Assembly: GCA_947169385.1 (NCBI GenBank) | Contig: CAMVPR010000001.1 | Coordinates: 124,001 to 188,000, forward strand | DNA length: 64,000 nt | Reading direction: 5' to 3' | DNA from: an uncultured Lachnospiraceae bacterium | GTDB lineage: Bacteria > Bacillota > Clostridia > Lachnospirales > Lachnospiraceae | In this document: in pieces, positions 52,303 to 61,037 of the stretch | Position numbering within the stretch: the stretch's first letter is position 1 | How the letters are laid out: each line of letters starts with the position of its first letter | The notes under the pieces: model-generated | The model's database searches: none | Told to the model about the DNA's origin: nothing | The model's input: only the letters and a program-made list of their open reading frames with translations | Made by a program: the position numbers and the translations under genes

Positions 52303-54762
52303 ATGCCGAAGAAGAAAGTTGAGAGTAAAATCAACAAAAGAAAAGTTGAGTATTACAATGCTTTTACAATATTGTTTAGTGACGACGAAATTAGAGATAC
52401 ATTTGCTAAACTTAATCAAACAATAGATGCCTGCGGCAAAAAACGCCTCAATTATAAAAGCCTAAACAAGTTAAAAACCGTTTATCAAAGAGCATTTGAC
52501 GCTCTTAACAAGAAATATGAGGCTGATCATCTCGAGTTGGACAAGCAATTTAACCTTATACAAAGCTGCAATCTTTTTAAAGAGTACCGCGACGGCAAAA
52601 AAAAGATTGAGGATATCACCGACCAAAAGGACAAAGATTTCATATTGGACGGCATTAAGAGAATTAATGAGATTGAAGTGCAGACTCAGTTCTTTGAAAC
52701 ACTCAGAAATCAGCTTTCGTGGATGAAGAAAGTCAGAAAAGACTTAAGCAAAGACATCACCATGATTGCTTACTCCATCGATAACGATAAAACACCTACT
52801 TTAACTGAGATGTATGAGCAGTCAAGAGCTTCACATACAAAGCTCAATCTTGCAAATGTTGATAAATTCGGCGGTGGAATCAGCGTGAGATATTTTATTG
52901 AAGACAAAGGATATTTCACACCAACCGAAAGAAAAACAGATTTCAAAAGCAAAACAGAAGCATTTATGAAAAAACTGGCAGACAAATATCCTGTCGAATC
53001 TGCTGCATTGTCATCTCCAACAGCAGAAACACTATTAGATGCAGTGTTTACCGGTAAGGAATTTATAGACAACTTCCACAGTCAAAGAAACTATTTTCTT
53101 GCAGTAACAAGAAACCAAAAGAACGCTGACGATTTAAAAACTGTTTTAATTAATTATATAAATACTAACAAGAAAACTGATCAGGATTTCAAGAACAAGC
53201 ACATTGAATTTTTAAACAAGCACATAACCAATGACAAAAGTGCAAGAATGTTTATTGAATACTTATGCGGCACACTAAAGTTGCGAAATGCCAGAAGCGT
53301 TAACAGAACATTAGGCATCAATTCGCATTCTAAAACCGAGAGAAGAAATGCTGCATTTTATCACATGTCCGAACTTCTCGGATGCCAGGATGTTATTGCC
53401 AGAGCAGAAAGCCTCCATATTAAGGATATCATTACCGGCAAAGTCATTCAGGGTACCTATATGGAAAATGTAGACGGAGCCGACATTAATAAGATTGACG
53501 ACTACACCGAAAAACTGATGGGACTCACTCCTAAAGCTCTTGATTCAAGCTTTGAATTAAAGAAATCTTTGGCAAAGATACAATTCCTTGATTTTATTCA
53601 GGGTAATCCTGACAGACACCTTGGAAATATGTTATATCAGTTTGATTCATTCGGTACCATTACCGGTGTTAAAGGCATTGACAACGATACATGTTTAGGA
53701 AAGAGAAACCACATAGGTGCTCTTTCAGGAATTGCTTTAGAGAATCTTTCGGTTATTCCAAAAGATGCATTTGAAGCTCTTATAGGTATGGATACAAATG
53801 CCATCAAAACAATGTACTACGGTTACGATTTATCAACCGAAGAGATTGACAACGTACTCTTGAATATTAAGGCTATTAAAGAGAAGGCGCTTGAGGACAT
53901 GAAGTACTTTGAAGATAAACCTGAAGGGTACATTGAAGACGGAAGAATTAAAGTTGTTTCTGACGAGGAGCTTAAAAAGATTTCAATCTACGAGCTCGCC
54001 AACAATAGAAGTGCAAATGAAATTAAGCAGGGTAATAAAGACAAGAATTTATTTGCAAGCGTGATCAAATTATCTGATGGAAATGGTCCTGTCTCACGAC
54101 ATAAGGTGGCATTAGAATGTGCTTATGATGATGTTCAGACAATTTGGGATGCCGCTAGGGAATTAGATATTATACATAATAAAATGGTTGACATAGACCG
54201 AGTAACATTTAACGGCTCAAGACGATTTGCTCACGCAATGGAGTCGATTTTGGCATTTGTTAATTACATGGGTGAAGTCGAAACAGAGGATAAAGATAAA
54301 AACAAATTCACTAACGCTTTCTTTGAGGAAAGTAGCAGAGGCGTCATAATCCCTGATGTGGTAAGAATAACTAAAGCAGAACGTTTACTTGAAACAGCAT
54401 TAGAAGATCTTGACACCTATATAAACGGTAAGAATTCTGAAAAGATTGAACAGAAGAAACATGACAGTCCTGCATTTGTCAGACTTAAGCTTGCCAAAGA
54501 GGCTAGAAAATTAATAAACAACTGTTCTAATGCAGTCTATGGAATAACCGAAAAGAGTGCTCTCCAAAAGGTTATTCGCACATCCAAGAATCGAATTAAA
54601 AAACAGTGCGAGAATGAGCTTAAGGAGATCAATGCATTGAATGAAAAGAAGTATCAAGATATGATTAAACAGATAAAAGCGCCTGAGAAAGATAACAACA
54701 ATGAGATTAAGAATAATCCTGTTGTTAAAAAGTCAAGCACTGCTAACAGTATGATTAAATAA
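52303..54762 (+). CDS. Large protein with PI3K/HipA-like kinase motifs
   Basis: The ATG at 52303 (MPKKKVESKINKRK) lies 7 bases after AAAGGAG. The 819-residue protein has no signal or membrane segment. The N-terminal ~330 residues are helical and charged. Around residue 435, QFLDFIQGNPDRHLGNMLYQ looks like a lipid-kinase or HipA-type catalytic loop. About 20 residues later GIDNDTCLG fits the metal-binding loop. The upstream GINSHSKTERRNAAFYHMSELLG may be part of the fold. The C-terminal ~300 residues are again helical with a Lys/Asn-rich tail. The family is unknown to me. It stands alone after the DUF3990/HTH pair. Confidence 0.75.
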   Translation: MPKKKVESKINKRKVEYYNAFTILFSDDEIRDTFAKLNQTIDACGKKRLNYKSLNKLKTVYQRAFDALNKKYEADHLELDKQFNLIQSCNLFKEYRDGKKKIEDITDQKDKDFILDGIKRINEIEVQTQFFETLRNQLSWMKKVRKDLSKDITMIAYSIDNDKTPTLTEMYEQSRASHTKLNLANVDKFGGGISVRYFIEDKGYFTPTERKTDFKSKTEAFMKKLADKYPVESAALSSPTAETLLDAVFTGKEFIDNFHSQRNYFLAVTRNQKNADDLKTVLINYINTNKKTDQDFKNKHIEFLNKHITNDKSARMFIEYLCGTLKLRNARSVNRTLGINSHSKTERRNAAFYHMSELLGCQDVIARAESLHIKDIITGKVIQGTYMENVDGADINKIDDYTEKLMGLTPKALDSSFELKKSLAKIQFLDFIQGNPDRHLGNMLYQFDSFGTITGVKGIDNDTCLGKRNHIGALSGIALENLSVIPKDAFEALIGMDTNAIKTMYYGYDLSTEEIDNVLLNIKAIKEKALEDMKYFEDKPEGYIEDGRIKVVSDEELKKISIYELANNRSANEIKQGNKDKNLFASVIKLSDGNGPVSRHKVALECAYDDVQTIWDAARELDIIHNKMVDIDRVTFNGSRRFAHAMESILAFVNYMGEVETEDKDKNKFTNAFFEESSRGVIIPDVVRITKAERLLETALEDLDTYINGKNSEKIEQKKHDSPAFVRLKLAKEARKLINNCSNAVYGITEKSALQKVIRTSKNRIKKQCENELKEINALNEKKYQDMIKQIKAPEKDNNNEIKNNPVVKKSSTANSMIK

Positions 54763-54774
54763 TTGCTAATTTAC

Positions 54775-54794
54775 CAGTGGGGACATCCCCACTG
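54775..54794. repeat. Short hairpin after the kinase-like gene
   Basis: CAGTGGGG and CCCCACTG form a perfect 8-base stem without a T-run. Related GC-rich words occur at 20650 and 50570 (ACAGCCCCCACCGGG, CTGTCCCCACTGG). Confidence 0.6.
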
Positions 54795-54867
54795 CTCACT
54801 TAGCCTTGACAGTAATCCTCCTTAAATGTAGAATATATTTACATTTGTTTTAATAGGAGTGTTTAAA

Positions 54868-56472
54868 ATGAAATCCAACAAAAAAATTATTATCGCAGGT
54901 GTAGTACTTGCAGTATTTTACGTGATTATGTGGTTTGTCATTGACGCAGGCCATGTACATGTTAAGGAGAGTGTGATATCCCTCCTGCCATCAATAATCG
55001 CAATCGTACTTGCCCTAATCACCAAGGAGGTCTACAGTTCACTATTTATAGGAATACTTACAGGCGCTCTCTTCTGGGGACATTACCATCCCGTAAAAGT
55101 TCTTAATCACATTTTCAAAGACGGAATTATCACCGTTCTTTCAGATTCGTGGAACGTAGGTATACTCGTGTTCTTGGTTGTACTTGGTATGATGGTTCAG
55201 CTTATGAACAAGACCGGTGGATCACTGGCGTTCGGAAGATGGGCAACCTCCCACATCAAAGGCACGGTAGGTGCGCAGCTTTCCACCATCCTACTCGGAA
55301 TACTTATATTTATCGATGATTATTTCAACTGCTTGACAGTCGGATCAGTTATGAGACCAGTTACCGACAAGCAGAGAATCAGTCGTGAGAAGCTCGCATA
55401 CATTATCGACTCAACAGCGGCACCTATCTGTATTATAGCCCCTATTTCATCTTGGGCAGCTGCAGTTGCGGGATTTGTTGAGGGCGAGAACGGAATGAGC
55501 CTCTTCTTAAAATCAATTCCATTTAACTTCTATGCACTTTTGACCCTTGTAATGCTGTTCTTCATTGTTACTATGAATATTTCATACGGTCCTATGAAAA
55601 AGTTCGAGAAGAACTCGGCCAATGACGACTACTGGTCAGATAAGGATTATGTAGGCGCGGAAGACACTTCGCTTAATGTTAATCACAACGGCAGAGTAAT
55701 AGATATGATTATTCCTATCATTCTTCTTATCGCTCTATGTACAATCGGAATGATCTATACCGGCGGATTCTTTAAGGGTGAGACCTTCATAGATGCATTT
55801 GCCAACAGTGATGCATCCGTAGGACTTGTGCTCGGTTCGGCTTCAGCACTCATTGCAACCGTCATCTTCTACCTCATAAGAGGCGTTATAACATTTGACG
55901 AAGCTATGGAATGCTTACCTGAAGGCTTTAAGCAAATGGTACCTGCAATCCTTATCCTTACATTTGCATGGTCATTGAAAGCCATGACAGATAACCTCGG
56001 CGCCGCTAACTATGTTGCAGGACTTGTTTCAGGATCTGCAGCAGGATTCCAGAGTCTGCTTCCTTGTATCATTTTCATAATTGCAATCGGGCTTTCCTTT
56101 GCAACCGGTACTTCGTGGGGAACATTCGGAATTCTTATTCCTATTGTTGTTAACTGCTTCCAGAATACAGATTACACTATGATGATAATCGCTATTTCTG
56201 CTTGTATGGCAGGTGCAGTGTGTGGAGATCATTGCTCTCCTATTTCGGATACGACTATTATGTCTTCGGCGGGTGCTGAATGTAATCATATCAATCACGT
56301 ATCCACTCAGTTGCCTTATGCACTGACCGTTGCTGCAGTTTCAGCTGTAACTTATATTATTGCCGGTTTGTCCAAGAGTGCTTTGATATCGCTTCCAATC
56401 GGAATTATCTTGATGGTTGGAGTATTGCTTGCGATTAAGTTCTTGGAAAACGATGTCGAAGCGGAAGAATAA
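54868..56472 (+). CDS. NhaC-type Na+/H+ antiporter family transporter
   Basis: A protein of about 534 residues with some 12 hydrophobic segments. The family motifs are seen: GILIFIDDYFNCLTVGSVMRP in the fourth region, IIDSTAAPICIIAPISSWAAAVAGF, and the second-half SFATGTSWGTFGILIPI followed by GDHCSPISDTTIMSSAGAECNHINHV. NhaC members exchange sodium, or organic acids, for protons. The ATG at 54868 has AGGAG 8 bases before it; a GTG 9 bases upstream is less likely. Monocistronic, with a strong terminator. Confidence 0.9.
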   Translation: MKSNKKIIIAGVVLAVFYVIMWFVIDAGHVHVKESVISLLPSIIAIVLALITKEVYSSLFIGILTGALFWGHYHPVKVLNHIFKDGIITVLSDSWNVGILVFLVVLGMMVQLMNKTGGSLAFGRWATSHIKGTVGAQLSTILLGILIFIDDYFNCLTVGSVMRPVTDKQRISREKLAYIIDSTAAPICIIAPISSWAAAVAGFVEGENGMSLFLKSIPFNFYALLTLVMLFFIVTMNISYGPMKKFEKNSANDDYWSDKDYVGAEDTSLNVNHNGRVIDMIIPIILLIALCTIGMIYTGGFFKGETFIDAFANSDASVGLVLGSASALIATVIFYLIRGVITFDEAMECLPEGFKQMVPAILILTFAWSLKAMTDNLGAANYVAGLVSGSAAGFQSLLPCIIFIIAIGLSFATGTSWGTFGILIPIVVNCFQNTDYTMMIIAISACMAGAVCGDHCSPISDTTIMSSAGAECNHINHVSTQLPYALTVAAVSAVTYIIAGLSKSALISLPIGIILMVGVLLAIKFLENDVEAEE

Positions 56473-56486
56473 TACATATATGTTTC

Positions 56487-56523
56487 AAGAACGACTCTCT
56501 TGCTTAAGAGAGTCGTTCTTATA
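56487..56523 (+). terminator. Intrinsic terminator after antiporter gene
   Basis: A perfect 15-base stem (AAGAACGACTCTCTT with AAGAGAGTCGTTCTT) around a four-base loop, followed by ATATT. It may work in both directions. Confidence 0.85.
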
Positions 56524-56535
56524 TTACAATATACC

Positions 56536-56595
56536 TGTCATTCTGAGCGTAGCGAAGAATCTATTAAGATCCTTCGCTTACGCTCAGGATGACAC
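56536..56595. repeat. Two dispersed repeats in opposite orientation
   Basis: TGTCATTCTGAGCGTAGCGA (56536) and GATCCTTCGCTTACGCTCAG (56568) face each other, with a paired T-to-C and A-to-G change between the two copies that keeps the stem intact. Confidence 0.8.
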
Positions 56596-56622
56596 TTTTT
56601 GTTCGAAGATGATATTTTGAAG

Positions 56623-57549
56623 TTATGACACTTCTTTTGATTGCTTTCTGCCAGGCAACTGCGACAACACTACCGCCCCAAAGACTATCGCGCATCCGAT
56701 GGTCTCTCTTGTAGTCATGAACTCCTTTAAGATTATCGCCGACGATATAACTGCAAATACCGACTCGGTACACATGATAAGTGAAGCAATAGTTGCCTCG
56801 GCGTACTTCTGCCCAATTATCTGAAGCGTGTAAGCAACTCCGCAACTCATGATTCCGGAATACAACAGAGGCTTGCCGGCGGCCAAGATATCTTTAATAA
56901 CAGGCGTCTCAAATATAAACATCAACACGATAGAGATTACTCCGCCAACGAAGAATTGAAGACAAGAGAGCACTACACCATCGACTTCATTTGCATACTT
57001 CTCAACACAAAGAATCTGAATAGCATAGAAAAATGCACATATAAGCGCAAGGATGTCTCCCTTGTTAATCTCTGACAACTGCCCCTTCTTAACGCTTATG
57101 AAGTAGAGACCTACGAATCCACAGGCGACACAGAACCATGTAAGCAGCGGAACTCTCTTCTTTATAAACAGCCCGATTATCGGAACAAAGAACATATATA
57201 AAGATGTGATAAATGCTATCTTTCCCGCTGTTGAATAGTAAAATGCGAACTGCTGAAAGTTGCTTGCAAGCGCAAATACAACTCCCAATACAAGCCCGTA
57301 TTTAAATGTCTTTGGAGTGAACACTTCTTTCGCGTAGGTGCTAATTGGAGTCTGTCCCCTCTTAGCAGCCAGCCTTATTAAGATTACAGGAAGAAGGAAC
57401 ATCGCACCCATAACAGTTCGAATTCCGTTGTATGTAAATGCTTCAATCTTCTCCATTCCAATGCTTTGCGCAACGAAGGATGTTCCCCAGATAATCGCTG
57501 TTGTAAATAGTATTAATACTCCTTTTAAGGAAGTTTGTTTATTATCCAT
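56623..57549 (-). CDS. EamA/DMT-family exporter
   Basis: 308 residues with ten hydrophobic helices in two EamA halves; the first half begins LKGVLILFTTAIIWGTSFVAQSIGM and the second GDILALICAFFYAIQILCVEK. Both motifs, with the conserved W-G-T-S-F and A-x-x-x-A-x-Q, fit drug/metabolite exporters. The substrate cannot be told from sequence. Single gene transcribed toward a terminator and repeats. Confidence 0.9.
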   Translation of the reverse strand: MDNKQTSLKGVLILFTTAIIWGTSFVAQSIGMEKIEAFTYNGIRTVMGAMFLLPVILIRLAAKRGQTPISTYAKEVFTPKTFKYGLVLGVVFALASNFQQFAFYYSTAGKIAFITSLYMFFVPIIGLFIKKRVPLLTWFCVACGFVGLYFISVKKGQLSEINKGDILALICAFFYAIQILCVEKYANEVDGVVLSCLQFFVGGVISIVLMFIFETPVIKDILAAGKPLLYSGIMSCGVAYTLQIIGQKYAEATIASLIMCTESVFAVISSAIILKEFMTTRETIGCAIVFGAVVLSQLPGRKQSKEVS

Positions 57550-57699
57550 TTATTTGCCTTTCTGTAATAATTCATCACAAGTCTATATAATACCAAAACT
57601 ATAGGCTTTTGTCCAAATAAATTAATTGTTGCGTTTTTGTTGCATTTTATTATGTAATATGTAAGTAAATGATGATATAACCATGTGATAAGTATAATT

Positions 57700-57727
57700 A
57701 AAGGGGGTGCACAAACACCCCCTTTTA
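57700..57727. terminator. Hairpin terminator at end of methyltransferase gene
   Basis: AAGGGGGTG pairs with CACCCCCTT; T-rich bases follow on both strands, and the stop codon of the methyltransferase lies in its edge. It probably works on the minus strand. Confidence 0.75.
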
Positions 57728-59230
57728 TATGCTCAAGATATATAGTTTTGATTTGGATTTATATATATCAACTTCTTCTATAATCTTAATATCCTTATGT
57801 GTCTTTATGACTTCACTAAATGCTTTAGGACTCATAGTATACGCCGCTATAATTCCATCTTCAGAAAGCCATTCATGTGCCTTATCCAAAAATGAACTAT
57901 ATACATCTCTTACCTTACCTTCATCAAATCCTTTAGTAACATATGGAAGATCTGTCAGTATAAGGTTATACGGCTCATCGGCCTCAAAATCCTTCATGTC
58001 TTTATCGACATATTGAATATCCATCTTGAGCTTATCTCTGATCTCAGAAGCAGCCCAGATAGCCTCTCCGAATATATCAACTCCTGTTAGCACTTCTTGC
58101 TTATCCTTAAAATTCCTCTCGATAAGCATAGTTCCTATTCCACAGAAAGGATCAAGCACTCTCTTAAGCCCTCGAGTCTTCTCTTCAATAATCTCGCAGA
58201 TTATTGAAGCCACATAAGGCTTGATAGATGTAGGAAGAGACTTGACCTTATAGTCAAATCTTCCACTCCCCAATCCACCAAAAATAACATAAAGGGCATA
58301 TTGCCCTTCATGCTTCGAGCTTCCAACAAGCTGCAGATTAATCTCGTAATCGTTAGGAGAATTAATCATTGCACAGTTGCTTAACTTCTCTAATTCACCG
58401 GCAAATGCTTTAGCAAGCTTCGACTTCGATTCTACGCTCAGCCTTCCCTTAACACTGACGTAAAACCGAAATGGTCCACTTCCCGTAAGCCTTTCACTGA
58501 TGTACCCGACCAAGTCGCTGTCGATGCACTTCTTAGCCATGTCAGATGCATGACCAACAAGCGCTCTCATGCCACTAGGTACGAATAATAGATCGTTGTA
58601 GCACCTTATGCGCGACAAATCCTCGTACTGACTTGACTCAACCTTAACACCTGAACGAACAAGTGTGGTCTTGTCAACGCCAATCACTTCATCAATCGCA
58701 GCCTGTAGGTATCGCTCTGTTCCAGGTAGCGTAGTAAGTATCATCGTAGATATCTCATCTGACGAAAACCGATGCTTACCACATCTTCCCTTGGAATATA
58801 ATAGAGCATATAGCTCTCTAAGCTCTGCTGCAACGTGCTTCTCGTCTTCACGTAAGTCCCGCGCAGCTAGCGCTTTAGCTTGGTTATCCAGCGCATCAAG
58901 GTATCTGTCAACACTCATGGTGCTAAGCGCCTTAATGTACTCAGGACGCACATATAGCGTCTCCTCTGCCTGATACGCCTCATATAGTATATCGGCAAAT
59001 GAATTATCATTTGTCAAACCAATAATCTGTACTGAGTTCTTGCGAACCTTTGGATCATCATGCTTAATAGTACGTTCAAGGAAACTGATATCCCCTGAAG
59101 TTATATTCAGTAAATAATCTCTGGCTGTAACATCTTCAGACTTAACAGCCTTCTTCAAAAGCTCTTTTAACTCGATTAAGTTGGCTCTTACATTAACTCC
59201 AGCCTCAATCTCCTCAATCAGCTTATGCAT
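57725..59230 (-). CDS. TRM11-like SAM-dependent RNA methyltransferase
   Basis: A 501-residue protein. The N-terminal ~230 residues are helical and HEAT-like (SFLERTIKHDDPKVRKNSVQ). The middle (~240-345) resembles a THUMP-type RNA-binding segment. The C-terminal Rossmann fold has VLDPFCGIGTMLIE, TGVDIFGEAIWAA and the catalytic-type motif ILTDLPY in place of NPPY. These are features of TRM11/RlmKL-type guanine-N2 methyltransferases. The substrate is probably tRNA or rRNA but is not known. It begins 8 bases after the hybrid kinase stop and is likely co-transcribed with it. Confidence 0.8.
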   Translation of the reverse strand: MHKLIEEIEAGVNVRANLIELKELLKKAVKSEDVTARDYLLNITSGDISFLERTIKHDDPKVRKNSVQIIGLTNDNSFADILYEAYQAEETLYVRPEYIKALSTMSVDRYLDALDNQAKALAARDLREDEKHVAAELRELYALLYSKGRCGKHRFSSDEISTMILTTLPGTERYLQAAIDEVIGVDKTTLVRSGVKVESSQYEDLSRIRCYNDLLFVPSGMRALVGHASDMAKKCIDSDLVGYISERLTGSGPFRFYVSVKGRLSVESKSKLAKAFAGELEKLSNCAMINSPNDYEINLQLVGSSKHEGQYALYVIFGGLGSGRFDYKVKSLPTSIKPYVASIICEIIEEKTRGLKRVLDPFCGIGTMLIERNFKDKQEVLTGVDIFGEAIWAASEIRDKLKMDIQYVDKDMKDFEADEPYNLILTDLPYVTKGFDEGKVRDVYSSFLDKAHEWLSEDGIIAAYTMSPKAFSEVIKTHKDIKIIEEVDIYKSKSKLYILSI

Positions 59231-59238
59231 AACAATTC

Positions 59239-60990
59239 CTACTTCTTGGTATATTTATTGATTGCAGCAACTATGTCCTCAAGCACGTATGGCTTAGCTA
59301 CATAGTCGTCTAATTGTGCCTCAAGAATCTTCTCTTTCTCTCCGAACATAGCACGCGCAGTTACGGCAATAATAGGCATATGCTCAACGCCGCCTCTCTG
59401 CGCCTCAATAGAGCGGATATGCTTAGTAGCCTCTAATCCGTCCATTACAGGCATCTGCACATCAAACAATCCCACGTCATACTTTCTTTCTTTAAACAGC
59501 TCTACTGCAGCCTCTCCATTCTCGGCAATGTCATATGAATAACCTGCCATTCCAAGAAGCTTACCAATAACCTGCTGATTAACCGGCTCATCCTCTGCTA
59601 TTAAGATATGTGTCCTTCCGGTGCCTTCCATCGAGAAAATAGATGCGTCTGTCACTTCTTCCTCGACCTCCTCTCTAATAACAACTTCCATAGGTAACTC
59701 TATAATAAATGTACTTCCGATACCTTCCTTAGACTGTACCGATATAGTACCATTCATTAACTCTACAATCTGCTTGGTAATTACAAGTCCTAAACCTGTA
59801 CCACCGAACTTTCTTGTATTACTTGAATCAACCTGACTAAATCTCTTAAATAACTTCTCTTTATCACTCTCAGCAATACCGATACCTGAATCGGCAACCG
59901 CGATACGAGTTCTAACCTGAGTAGGGGTCTCCTCGATAAATGCTACCTTAACACGAACTCCACCATTGGTGGTAAACTTGATAGCATTCGACAAGATACA
60001 ATTAAGCACCTGCTCAACTCTCTGTGCGTCTCCAATCAAAATCTCCGGCGCATTAGGAGCAATCTGGCAATCAAGAAGAAGGTTCTTATTCTCAGCAACC
60101 GGTCTCTGAAGATTAACCGTATTCTCGATAACCTCGGTAATATTCATCTCTGCGTATCTAATCTTGTACTTACCTGCCTCAAGCTTGGTGTAATCAAGAA
60201 TATCATTGATCAAACGAAGCAATGTATTGGCACTGTTCTTAGCTGTCTCTAAGTTGTCTCGTATCTCGGTAGTAAGATCACCTGAGATAAGCGAAAGCTG
60301 GAGCATACCAAGAATTCCGTTGATAGGGGTTCTAATCTCGTGACTCATGTTAGCAAGGAACTCACCCTGAGTCTTGTATGCTGCCTCTGTCTCCTCAACC
60401 GAACGAGCAAGCTTCATCTCTGTCTCTTTCTGCTCGGTAACATCAAGAACAATAAGGTTAATGTGGCTCTGATCATCTAAGAATATCGTGGTATTAAATG
60501 TCTTGTCGATATTCTCCAATGTAATCTCAAATGTCTGAGTCTTGCTGCCATCATTTAACATGTTGGTATAGAACGCGTCTATCCATGCATTCATAAGTCT
60601 AAGCATCTCATTAGAAGCAGTTGCTAAGCTTACGCCCTCGTAGTCCATAGGGATGATACTGAAATACTGACGAAACCTTCCGTTGGTCTCAGTAAGTCTG
60701 TAATCTGAATTCCCTGCTCTAACAGCCTGAGCCATACCCATTGGCGACCCTTGGAATATAAGCTCGTAGCGCTTAGCTTCTTCAGACGACTGTCCTGCCT
60801 TCTTCTTAAGGTCCATCACAACAACACATGTCCAAATCAGAGCTACTGCTGCTAAAATACCTGCAATTCCCGCTAACCATGTCAGTTTACCTATAAGCGA
60901 CAGTCCCCCCGAAATAACCGTAAGAACAATTCCAATCGCAAGAAAGGTAACTACCTGACCATACCCACTGGTTGCATTCTTTTGATTCAT
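59239..60990 (-). CDS. Hybrid sensor histidine kinase with PAS domain
   Basis: Two transmembrane helices near the N-terminus (~residues 12-33 and 36-57) are separated by only a few residues, so there is no extracellular sensor. A PAS-like domain (~75-190, ELIFQGSPMGMAQAV) follows, then HisKA with FLANMSHEIRTPINGIL, HATPase with VADSGIGI and GTGLGLVITKQIV, and a receiver at the C-terminus with the phospho-acceptor in GLFDVQMPVMDG and Lys in YVAKPYV. It probably senses an intracellular or membrane signal. The gene sits 47 bases downstream of the YfhO-type gene. Confidence 0.92.
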   Translation of the reverse strand: MNQKNATSGYGQVVTFLAIGIVLTVISGGLSLIGKLTWLAGIAGILAAVALIWTCVVVMDLKKKAGQSSEEAKRYELIFQGSPMGMAQAVRAGNSDYRLTETNGRFRQYFSIIPMDYEGVSLATASNEMLRLMNAWIDAFYTNMLNDGSKTQTFEITLENIDKTFNTTIFLDDQSHINLIVLDVTEQKETEMKLARSVEETEAAYKTQGEFLANMSHEIRTPINGILGMLQLSLISGDLTTEIRDNLETAKNSANTLLRLINDILDYTKLEAGKYKIRYAEMNITEVIENTVNLQRPVAENKNLLLDCQIAPNAPEILIGDAQRVEQVLNCILSNAIKFTTNGGVRVKVAFIEETPTQVRTRIAVADSGIGIAESDKEKLFKRFSQVDSSNTRKFGGTGLGLVITKQIVELMNGTISVQSKEGIGSTFIIELPMEVVIREEVEEEVTDASIFSMEGTGRTHILIAEDEPVNQQVIGKLLGMAGYSYDIAENGEAAVELFKERKYDVGLFDVQMPVMDGLEATKHIRSIEAQRGGVEHMPIIAVTARAMFGEKEKILEAQLDDYVAKPYVLEDIVAAINKYTKK

Positions 60991-61037
60991 GCAAAAACCT
61001 CCTTCTACATCCTTTTATAATCGTTCTAAAGAAAACA

